NCBI GenBank assembly: GCA_026224995.1
Contig: JAMFRX010000803.1
Coordinates: 1-12,111, forward strand
Origin: Puia dinghuensis
Lineage (GTDB): Bacteria; Bacteroidota; Bacteroidia; Chitinophagales; Chitinophagaceae
DNA length: 12,111 nt
Reading direction: 5' to 3'
Part shown: positions 7,314 to 12,111 of the stretch, in pieces
Numbering within the stretch: the stretch's first letter is position 1
Layout of the letters: every line of letters starts with the position of its first letter
Program-made: the position numbers and the translations under genes
The notes under the pieces: generated by a model
Seen by the model: the letters and a program-made list of their open reading frames with translations, nothing else
The model's database searches: none
Told to the model about the DNA's origin: nothing

Positions 7314-8716
7314 TTTATTGTTTGAATGAATAGATCGAGGTTGCCTGTAGCCGCTGCCTTGTCCAGGCTGGCGGTGTACCACTCGTTAAGCGTCTGGATA
7401 TAGCCCGTCTGCGCCTGCAGCAGCTCGAAGGAGGCGGTTACAAGGTCCACGAGGTTGATGATCCCGGCCTTGTATTGCGCCAGCTTCTGGTTGTAGGCGT
7501 CGGTGGCCGCCTGGAGCTGCACGGGGAGCTCCGCCAGGTTTGCCTTTGCCGTCCGGATGGACTCATCCGCCTGCAGCTGCTGGTTGCGCAGCGAAAGCTG
7601 CTCTTGCTGCAGGGCGTAGTCCGCCGCGTTTACCTGCTGGTTGAGGACATTTAGCCGGTCGCGGCGATGTACCCCATTGAACAGATCGTAGGTGACGCCG
7701 ATACCGGCCAGGTAGTTGAGCCGCTGGTAGCCGAGGCCTTCCCCGGGAGACTCATAGACATTGCTGTATTGGATGGAGGAGCCTCGGGCCCAGCCGCCTG
7801 CGCCGAGGATGACCCTGGGCAGGTAGCTCTTGCGGGCAAGATCTTGTTCCGCACCATACTGCAGCTTCTGTTTGGCATAGTAGTCAGCGAGGGGATTGAA
7901 GACAGCGGCGGTGTCGCTGGTGAGACCCGCGGGCAGAGCAGGGCTATGCCCTACCCCACTGGTATCCATAGCAATCTCGGGCGAGGCAATGCCCGTGAGA
8001 TAGGCCAGCTGCTGCTGCAGGCGGCGAAGCTCGCCTGAAGCCTGGTTGTAGCTCACACGGGTCCGGGAAAGTCCCGCTTTCGCCAGTGAGGAGTCGACGC
8101 CGGGGTTGACACCGGAGCCTGTAAGCGCCCGGCTGATGGTATACATGGACTCATAGCGCCGGACGTCTTCTTCGTCTACCGCCAGCTGATAGCGACGGCT
8201 GAGGATATTGAAGTACAGCTTCGCGATCTCCCATTTTACCAGGTAGCGTTCTTTTTCCAGGTCGGCGCGTGTCAGTCCCGCAAAAGCGCGGGCGCTTTCG
8301 ACTTTGGCGTCCTTGAGACCGAATGTCACCAGGTCATACTGTCCATACAGCGAGGCCATGTTGCCGGTGACGGCCTGGTAATTACTCGCTCCGTTGATGC
8401 TGCCGGCGATGGAATGCAGTACGCCGGGCATGGGGAGGAAGGGGCCTGTGAGGTCGTTGGCCGAGCCGACAGAAAGCTCCTCCACGACGTTGACCTGGGG
8501 CAGGAACGCGTGCCGCGCTTCCGAAATTCCTGCCTGTGCGCTTTGAACGAGCGCCTGTTTTTCCAATAGCAGCGGCAGGTGCCTGCTGGCGGAGTCTACC
8601 AGATCGGCCAGTGAATGAATAGTTGTCCTTTGTGCCAGGACAGGGCAGGCCGTCGCCACGAGGAGGATGATCCCCATGAGCAAGCCTGCCGTGCTTTTGC
8701 ACGAATCAGCCATCAT
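7310..8716 (-). CDS. TolC-family outer membrane efflux channel
   Basis: Outer-membrane and periplasmic tunnel component of the efflux pump, 468 aa. A signal peptide of about 28 residues ends PVLA before QRTTIH. The two-repeat OEP structure is visible: the first repeat has LADLVDSASRHLPLLLEKQALVQSA and ISEARHAFLPQVNV, the second LADYYAKQKLQYGAEQDLARKSYLPRVILG. Long Gln/Ala/Leu-rich helices and barrel strands (VTYDLFNGVHRRD) follow, then the closing segment YKAGIINLVDLVTASFELLQAQTGYIQTLNEWYTA typical of the family, whose Asn/Leu pattern belongs to the last tunnel helix. ATG occurs twice in tandem at 8716 and 8713 and either could be the start. Its stop overlaps the permease start by 4 bp. The order channel, permease, adaptor differs from the acrAB arrangement. 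A Cys in the signal region (ATAC) is a poor lipobox, so ordinary signal peptidase cleavage is favoured. Confidence 0.93.
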   Translation of the reverse strand: MMADSCKSTAGLLMGIILLVATACPVLAQRTTIHSLADLVDSASRHLPLLLEKQALVQSAQAGISEARHAFLPQVNVVEELSVGSANDLTGPFLPMPGVLHSIAGSINGASNYQAVTGNMASLYGQYDLVTFGLKDAKVESARAFAGLTRADLEKERYLVKWEIAKLYFNILSRRYQLAVDEEDVRRYESMYTISRALTGSGVNPGVDSSLAKAGLSRTRVSYNQASGELRRLQQQLAYLTGIASPEIAMDTSGVGHSPALPAGLTSDTAAVFNPLADYYAKQKLQYGAEQDLARKSYLPRVILGAGGWARGSSIQYSNVYESPGEGLGYQRLNYLAGIGVTYDLFNGVHRRDRLNVLNQQVNAADYALQQEQLSLRNQQLQADESIRTAKANLAELPVQLQAATDAYNQKLAQYKAGIINLVDLVTASFELLQAQTGYIQTLNEWYTASLDKAAATGNLDLFIQTIK

Positions 8717-8800
8717 AATTATTTTTTGAGATGAGAAAAGCCTAACCCGTGGTCAGTCACGAGACCCTTACGAGAATCAAGGGAAGGCAAGCAACCTGGA

Positions 8801-9187
8801 TCAGGCGCAGGGAGGGCCGCGAAGGGCGTTGGTAGGGAGGTCAGAAGTGGAGTAAACGGGTAGCGAAGAGTAAAAACGGGGCCTGGCGAGCGTATAGGAA
8901 GGCAATCCGGGCGCGCGGATCTGCGGCACCCTGATCCCGTCCCGGACCTGGAATCGTTTGTCGATGCCAAGATGTGATGGCCGTTGGGCGTTATCATGAA
9001 AAGATACAGGCCGGGCATTGTGTGTAAGGAAAGGCTGCTGAGCGGCGGAAGAAGCATGGACGTGCTGGCCGGCGGCGGCGCTGTTACCGTATACGAAGAA
9101 ATTGGCGACGGAGAAATAGCGGTAGTTGAACTGGCTGGCAAAAAGGAAGAAGTATCCTGCAAGCAGGACAGCTTTACATACTAACAT
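8801..9187 (-). CDS. Small membrane-anchored hypothetical protein, first gene of the efflux cluster
   Basis: A 128-aa protein with one N-terminal hydrophobic segment (MLVCKAVLLAGYFFLFASQF) that is a signal anchor or signal peptide, then a polar Ala/Ser/His/Pro-rich part and a C-terminus ending NALRGPPCA. An LGIDKRF motif lies mid-protein. From memory, small Bacteroidota proteins with an N-terminal hydrophobic segment, an NKR(F/Y)-like motif and a C-terminal LRGPP sit next to TolC or heavy-metal efflux genes; this matches well but could not be searched. The start at 9187 is preferred over one at 9211 because AAAAAAGGA lies just upstream and the hydrophobic segment then begins directly. It precedes the TolC-like gene by 84 bp. 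An overlapping reading frame at 8719-9162 is low-complexity and judged spurious. The gene is plausible; the function is unknown. Confidence 0.6.
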   Translation of the reverse strand: MLVCKAVLLAGYFFLFASQFNYRYFSVANFFVYGNSAAAGQHVHASSAAQQPFLTHNARPVSFHDNAQRPSHLGIDKRFQVRDGIRVPQIRAPGLPSYTLARPRFYSSLPVYSTSDLPTNALRGPPCA

Positions 9188-9190
9188 GTT

Positions 9191-9199
9191 TCCTTTTTT
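9191..9199 (-). promoter_or_regulatory. Possible ribosome binding site for the 128-aa protein
   Basis: On the minus strand AAAAAAGGA is followed by AAC and then the ATG at 9187. The AGGA core is a Shine-Dalgarno match, though the spacing is short. It is used here only to favour the 9187 start over the ATG at 9211, which has no such site. Confidence 0.35.
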
Positions 9200-9228
9200 G
9201 AATGCGGTCATCGAAGAATAAAGATAGT

Positions 9229-9252
9229 AAAAAAAACAACTCCCCGATGGGA
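9229..9252 (-). terminator. Weak intrinsic terminator candidate after the acyl-CoA dehydrogenase gene
   Basis: On the minus strand, 8 nt after the acyl-CoA dehydrogenase stop codon, a small hairpin (TCCC, loop ATCG, GGGA; 9241-9252) is followed by AGTTG and a run of eight T (9229-9236). The stem is only 4 bp, so termination may be partial. It would separate the dehydrogenase from the downstream efflux cluster; if it does not work, the dehydrogenase could be the first gene of the same transcript. Confidence 0.3.
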
Positions 9253-9259
9253 TGAAAAT

Positions 9260-10450
9260 TTATACGAAGGCGCTGAAGCCTGTGATGGCACGGCCTACTA
9301 TGAGGCTGTTGATCTCTTTTGTCCCTTCGTAGCTGTAGATAGCTTCCGCATCGGCGACGAAGCGGGCGACGTCATATTGCAGCAGGATGCCGTTGCCGCC
9401 CATGACCTCGCGGGCGCGGCTGACGACGTCTCGGGTACGCAGGGTGCAGAAGACCTTGGCCAGGGAGGCGTGCTCGTCGGTGAGCTTACCCAGGTCCTGC
9501 AGCTGCGATAGCCGGAAGACCATGGTCTGCATGGCGGTGAGATTGGACAGCATCTCCACCAGGTGATTCTGGATAAGCTGGAAAGCGGCTATAGGCTTGC
9601 CAAACTGCTTGCGCTGGCGGGTATAGGCCAGGGCGCTTTCGTAGGCGCCGCGGGCGCAGCCCACGGCTTCCCAGGCCACACCGGCCCTTGTCATGCGGAG
9701 GACACGGGCCGTATCTTTAAAGGAATGGGCGTTTTGCAGGCGGTCGGCTTCGGGAACGGAGCATTCGCGGAGCGTGATGAGCCCGTTCTGTACGATGCGC
9801 AGGGCCATCTTGTCCTCTATCTTTTCCACGTCGACGCCAGGCGCGTCCTTACGGACCAGGAAGCCTTTTACCTGGCCGTCTTCCAGGTCGCGGGCCCAGA
9901 TGACGATGACATCGGCGAAAGTGGCATTGCCGATCCATTTTTTTTGTCCGTTGAGGACCCAGGTGTCGCCTTGCCGCCGGGCGGTGGTCGTGAGGCCGCC
10001 GGCAGCGCCGGAACCCACTTCGGGCTCGGTAAGGCCGAAAGCGCCGATGGCCTGGAAGGACTGAAGGCGCGGCAGCCATTCCTGTTTCTGGGCCTCGGAC
10101 CCTAGCAGGTAAATGGACCCCATGGCCAGACCGCTCTGGACACCGAAGAAGGTCGCGATGCTGGCATCCACCCTTGCTATCTCCATGGTGAGCACCCCTT
10201 CCATGAGGAAGGGAAGGTGGGGGCAGCCATAGCCCTCGTAGGTAACGCCACAGATATTCAAGGAGGCCAGCCGGGGTATGATCTCGTGCGGGAATTCGCC
10301 TTTAAGCCAGTAGCGGTTGACCAGGGGCTTGATCTCCGACTCCATGAAAGCGCGGACCTTTAGCTGGAGGGCCCGCTGTTCGGCTGTGAGGAGAAGATCG
10401 AGGTGGTAGAAGTCCGCGTCAATGGGTGGCAATTCCTGTTTATCCGGCAT
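9260..10450 (-). CDS. Acyl-CoA dehydrogenase family protein (glutaryl-CoA dehydrogenase/ACX4-like)
   Basis: Cytoplasmic FAD enzyme that introduces a double bond next to the thioester of an acyl-CoA. The 396 residues follow the family layout: helical N-terminal domain (about 18-134), middle beta domain starting FGLTEPEVGSG (138-148) with GQKKWIGNATFADVIVIWAR, and a C-terminal helical domain with RKQFGKPIAAFQLIQ, REVMGGNGI and YEGTKEINSLIVGRAITGF. Glu375 in YEGT matches the catalytic base of glutaryl-CoA dehydrogenase. However, VDASIATFFGVQSGL lacks the arginine that glutaryl-CoA dehydrogenase uses for the substrate carboxylate (VDSGYRS in the human enzyme), and WIGN, FADV and LRIVQNG resemble plant peroxisomal ACX4. 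A short-chain acyl-CoA substrate is therefore more likely than glutaryl-CoA. Gly148 replaces the usual Asp of the GSD signature. It diverges from the response regulator across an 86-bp gap. Confidence 0.95.
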   Translation of the reverse strand: MPDKQELPPIDADFYHLDLLLTAEQRALQLKVRAFMESEIKPLVNRYWLKGEFPHEIIPRLASLNICGVTYEGYGCPHLPFLMEGVLTMEIARVDASIATFFGVQSGLAMGSIYLLGSEAQKQEWLPRLQSFQAIGAFGLTEPEVGSGAAGGLTTTARRQGDTWVLNGQKKWIGNATFADVIVIWARDLEDGQVKGFLVRKDAPGVDVEKIEDKMALRIVQNGLITLRECSVPEADRLQNAHSFKDTARVLRMTRAGVAWEAVGCARGAYESALAYTRQRKQFGKPIAAFQLIQNHLVEMLSNLTAMQTMVFRLSQLQDLGKLTDEHASLAKVFCTLRTRDVVSRAREVMGGNGILLQYDVARFVADAEAIYSYEGTKEINSLIVGRAITGFSAFV

Positions 10451-10488
10451 GCTGTATCATTTATGTAGCGGGGAAATTAAGAAATTTT

Positions 10489-10504
10489 TGCCGGTGCACT
10501 GGCA
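10489..10504. promoter_or_regulatory. 16-bp near-perfect palindrome in the divergent intergenic region, candidate operator
   Basis: TGCCGGTGCACTGGCA reads as an inverted repeat with seven of eight base pairs matched; the exception is a G/T pair, and the centre is GTGCAC. It lies in the 86-bp gap between the divergent acyl-CoA dehydrogenase (start 10450) and response regulator (start 10537) genes, where it could bind a dimeric regulator acting on either gene. No cognate regulator is identified here: the neighbouring response regulator has no DNA-binding domain. Confidence 0.4.
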
Positions 10505-10536
10505 CAAGAATTGTAAATATCAAGAAAACAAAGACG

Positions 10537-10914
10537 ATGACTGCTAAGGCTAATAACAACGTTACGAAGATCCTGGTAGTGGAAGACGAAGGGGATATGG
10601 CTCTGCTGCTGGAACTTCTGCTGGATGGAAAGAAGATGGTCGTAGACCATGTCCATAATCTGTGCGACGCGAAAGATTTCCTGGAAAAAGAGCAGCCTTC
10701 ACTGGTCCTTTTGGACAACCGGCTTCCCGATGGACTGGGTATCGATTTCATCAGCTATCTCAAACGCAAGTATCCGGACGTCAAGATCATCATGATCTCG
10801 GGGGTAGATCCCGCGGCGGAAGATGCGGCGCTGGCAACGGGGGCGGATAAGTTCCTGAGCAAGCCGTTCACCAAATCCCAGCTGCATGATTCCATAGGGA
10901 TGGTGCTGAACTAA
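10537..10914 (+). CDS. Single-domain response regulator (receiver only)
   Basis: A 125-aa stand-alone receiver domain of the CheY type. Residues about 11-125 form the full fold: KILVVEDEGD with acidic pocket E16/D17, phosphoacceptor D60 in LVLLDNRLPDG, S88 in IIMISG, and K109 in LSKPF. No output domain follows, so it would act through protein contacts or as a phosphorelay intermediate. The start at 10537 (MTAKANNN) is preferred; extending to an in-frame ATG at 10426 would add 37 residues unlike a receiver and overlap the divergent dehydrogenase gene. No histidine kinase is encoded in the window, so its partner lies elsewhere. No strong Shine-Dalgarno is present, only an A-rich leader. The family call is firm; the pathway is unknown. 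Confidence 0.93.
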   Translation: MTAKANNNVTKILVVEDEGDMALLLELLLDGKKMVVDHVHNLCDAKDFLEKEQPSLVLLDNRLPDGLGIDFISYLKRKYPDVKIIMISGVDPAAEDAALATGADKFLSKPFTKSQLHDSIGMVLN

Positions 10915-10936
10915 GAAATATGGAAAAAATTCCCCA

Positions 10937-10962
10937 GTAGATCTACGAATTCCCATATGGGA
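10937..10962. repeat. Two adjacent perfect palindromes
   Basis: GTAGATCTAC (10937-10946) and TCCCATATGGGA (10951-10962) are each perfectly self-complementary and only 4 bp apart, 22 bp after the response-regulator stop codon. They may be protein-binding sites or, less likely, weak hairpins, since perfect palindromes leave no loop without breaking central pairs. Confidence 0.6.
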
Positions 10963-11083
10963 CTGTTACGACGACTAAGTGTTTCCTTTAAAATCGGGTA
11001 AGGTGATCGCTAAATCCTGTAGGATACAGGCTATAAAGCTATTACGGAAGGATGAATAGCCGCATCTTTGGTGCAGTTGAAAT

Positions 11084-11140
11084 CCAATATCCGTCATTGA
11101 TACAGTTATCCAATATCCTTATGAAAGATTGCCAATATCC
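11084..11140. repeat. Three direct repeats of CCAATATCC
   Basis: Identical 9-mers occur at 11084-11092, 11110-11118 and 11132-11140, spaced 26 and 22 bp apart. The second and third are part of a longer 22-bp near-tandem unit: after the 9-mer both continue as TNANGAAAGAT with two differences. Looser relatives follow (CCGATATCT at 11181, CCGGATATC at 11215). The spacing of roughly two helical turns would suit regulator binding. Confidence 0.6.
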
Positions 11141-11230
11141 TGAAGAAAGATCATCCGGCTTATGAAAACTCGATGCATTTCCGATATCTATGTAACTACC
11201 ATGTGTTGATCCTGCCGGATATCATTTAAA

Positions 11231-11258
11231 GGCTGCCCGTAAAAAGGCAGCCTTTTTT
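11231..11258 (+). terminator. Strong intrinsic terminator
   Basis: A 7-bp perfect GC-rich stem (GGCTGCC, 11231-11237, with GGCAGCC, 11246-11252) encloses an 8-nt loop CGTAAAAA and is followed at once by six T. It ends plus-strand transcription from the response-regulator side before the SusC-like gene. It lies 316 nt beyond the response-regulator stop, which implies a long 3' end or an independent short RNA. Confidence 0.85.
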
Positions 11259-11281
11259 AATCTCATTTTAACAAAAAGCCT

Positions 11282-11289
11282 TAAATTTG
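11282..11289 (+). promoter_or_regulatory. Candidate Bacteroidota -7 promoter element for the SusC-like gene
   Basis: TAAATTTG exactly matches the Bacteroidota -7 consensus TAnnTTTG. It lies just after the terminator and about 155 bp before the SusC-like ATG, so the leader would be long. No good TTTG -33 element is found at the usual spacing, so the call is tentative. Confidence 0.3.
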
Positions 11290-11444
11290 TTTAACTAAGA
11301 ATTAACACATATCATATTGCAGCATTATTATATGTTTTGCTGTCTTCATTTCAAAACCCACAAGTCACATGATTAAAACTTTTATTGTCATCTAATTCAT
11401 TGTATTACACCACTTTTTCCAACTAAATCACCAAAACTACACAC

Positions 11445-11801
11445 ATGAGAAGAATTCTTATGTTATTACCTATGCTGGTATTAACTATATTGGCATTTGC
11501 ACAGACAAAAGCGGTTACAAGAACGATTACTGACCCTAACGGGTCGCCGGTCCCTGGTGCTACCATCAGGATCAAAGGGACCAGCACGGATGCCAACGGG
11601 ATGTTCAAGCTCAATGTAACACCCAAGACCGTGCTTACCGTCAGCGGTATCGGTTTCCAGGCGCAGGAATTCACGGCAGGCGATGCCACTAATCTTACCA
11701 TTTCACTTAAACAGACCGATGCCAGCCTTAGCGAAGTAGTCGTGACGGCACTGGGTGCGGCTCATCCGACCACGGGATCGATATCGATCCGAATATCGTA
11801 G
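11445..11801 (+). pseudogene. SusC/RagA-type TonB-dependent receptor, N-terminal fragment (frame broken)
   Basis: This is the start of a SusC/RagA-like outer-membrane receptor, the family that imports glycans or peptides with a SusD partner. It has a signal peptide (MRRILMLLPMLVLTILAFA, then Q), a carboxypeptidase-D-like regulatory domain (about 22-95; ITDPNGSPVPGATIRIKGTS, DANGMFKL, LTVSGIGFQAQ) and the junction SEVVVTALG (about 96-104) that normally leads into the plug. After G104 the frame reads AAHPTTGSISIRIS and stops at 11801, unlike any SusC plug. The next receptor-like sequence is in another frame from about 11759. The plug start, the GKVAGV-like segment, the RG motif and the PLYVVDG motif are all absent. 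An intact member would be about 1000 aa. As read, the product would be a 118-aa truncated protein. Confidence 0.8.
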
Positions 11802-12111
11802 AAAATATTACGGTGCTCAAGGGTGGCGCTGCCACTGCGCTTTATGGATCCAGCGGTTCCCGGGGTGTTGTGATGATCACTACAAAGAACGGGAATTACG
11901 GGAACCGGAGCGGGAAGCCTACCGTATCTGTCAGCAGCAGCTATTCCACTATCAAGGCCAACCTGCCTGAATTGCAAAAACAATGGGGCCAGGGCGTGAA
12001 CGGGGTTTATACCAACGGGAATATCGAAGGGAATATAAACTCGTATTCCTGGGGTCCCAAGGTCGATACCCTGCATGTGAACGGCGCGCTGGTGAAGACC
12101 TACGATCCGTT
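11759..12111 (+). pseudogene. SusC/RagA-type TonB-dependent receptor, continuation in a shifted frame (partial)
   Basis: Codons read from 11759 give GSSDHGIDIDPNIVENITVLKG, then GAATALYGSSGSRGVVMITTKNG, the end of a SusC-type plug, followed by the first barrel-like stretch (TVSVSSSYSTIKANLPELQ, INSYSWGPKVDTLHVNG), open to the right edge. This is the same family as the preceding fragment but displaced by one frame, and about 100 residues of central plug are missing between the two pieces compared with usual members. The joint is therefore a deletion of roughly 300 bp whose length is not a multiple of three, either real or an assembly artefact. The fragment has no good start of its own. A SusD partner would be expected to the right, outside the window. 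Confidence 0.8.

Larger units (their letters stand above)
10915..11230. other. Noncoding stretch with palindromes and repeats after the response regulator
   Basis: About 315 bp of AT-rich sequence without a convincing gene. It contains two perfect short palindromes, a small stem (CCTGT/ACAGG, 11016-11030) and three CCAATATCC repeats, and it ends at a strong intrinsic terminator. It may be a long 3' untranslated region of the response regulator or a separate small RNA. A 37-codon reading frame (11052-11165) crosses the repeats but has no recognisable features. No tRNA-like or riboswitch-like structure was recognised. Confidence 0.5.

Noticed and set aside
7314..7382. Extended permease start at 7382
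   Set aside because: It would add 23 residues (rich in Gln, Arg, Gly) that are really the TolC 3' end in another frame. The ATG at 7313 gives the normal TM1-proximal start and an ATGA overlap.
8700..8800. Possible promoter directly before the TolC-like gene
   Set aside because: No TAnnTTTG element or convincing -33 match was found on the minus strand in this gap.
8719..9162. A 147-codon minus-strand frame overlapping the 128-aa small protein
   Set aside because: Ser/Pro/Thr/Leu low-complexity product without a signal peptide or motif. The overlapping frame has a membrane segment, a possible ribosome binding site and an LRGPP C-terminus.
10426..10536. Extended response-regulator start at 10426
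   Set aside because: The extra 37 residues are unlike a receiver domain, overlap the divergent dehydrogenase start and cover the intergenic palindrome.
11052..11165. A 37-codon plus-strand frame in the intergenic region after the response regulator
   Set aside because: It runs through the CCAATATCC repeats, encodes no recognisable feature, and its purine-rich GGAAGG touches the ATG with no usable spacing.

Overview
The window looks like a piece of a Bacteroidota chromosome, most likely Chitinophagaceae or a close relative. This rests on a SusC/RagA-type receptor N-terminus (signal peptide, carboxypeptidase-D-like domain, VVVTALG), a FecA-like TonB-dependent receptor of the Bacteroidota type, a PepSY-like periplasmic protein and a match to the Bacteroidota -7 promoter element. 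Placement below phylum is inference. Genes are GC-rich; the only long intergenic stretch (10915-11444) is AT-rich.

Positions 1-9187 read leftward on the minus strand and look like one long transcription unit. In order of transcription it holds a small membrane-anchored protein ending in LRGPPCA, a TolC-family outer membrane channel, an RND permease, a lipoprotein periplasmic adaptor, a PepSY-like secreted protein, an MgtC/SapB membrane protein, an unrecognised membrane-anchored protein, and a FecA-like TonB-dependent receptor that runs off the left edge. TolC/RND and RND/adaptor are joined by ATGA stop-start overlaps; the other gaps are 23 to 84 bp. The first half forms a complete tripartite efflux pump spanning both membranes. 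The second half points to the periplasm and to uptake of a metal or metal chelate. Whether the halves serve one purpose, such as metal or envelope-stress homeostasis, is inference.

From 9260 to 10914 an acyl-CoA dehydrogenase gene (minus) and a receiver-only response regulator (plus) diverge around an 86-bp gap that contains a 16-bp near-perfect palindrome. Downstream of the regulator is about 315 bp of noncoding DNA with two perfect palindromes and three CCAATATCC repeats, closed by a strong intrinsic terminator.

From 11445 to the right edge lies a SusC/RagA-like receptor gene whose central plug-coding part is missing. The sequence jumps from VVVTALG to a late plug segment in a different frame, so it is broken or misassembled.

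No tRNA, rRNA, CRISPR array, transposase or insertion sequence was seen. The most notable points are the broken SusC gene, the unusual proton-relay residues of the RND permease (Asp-Gln in TM4, no TM10 lysine), and the efflux-plus-uptake gene cluster.
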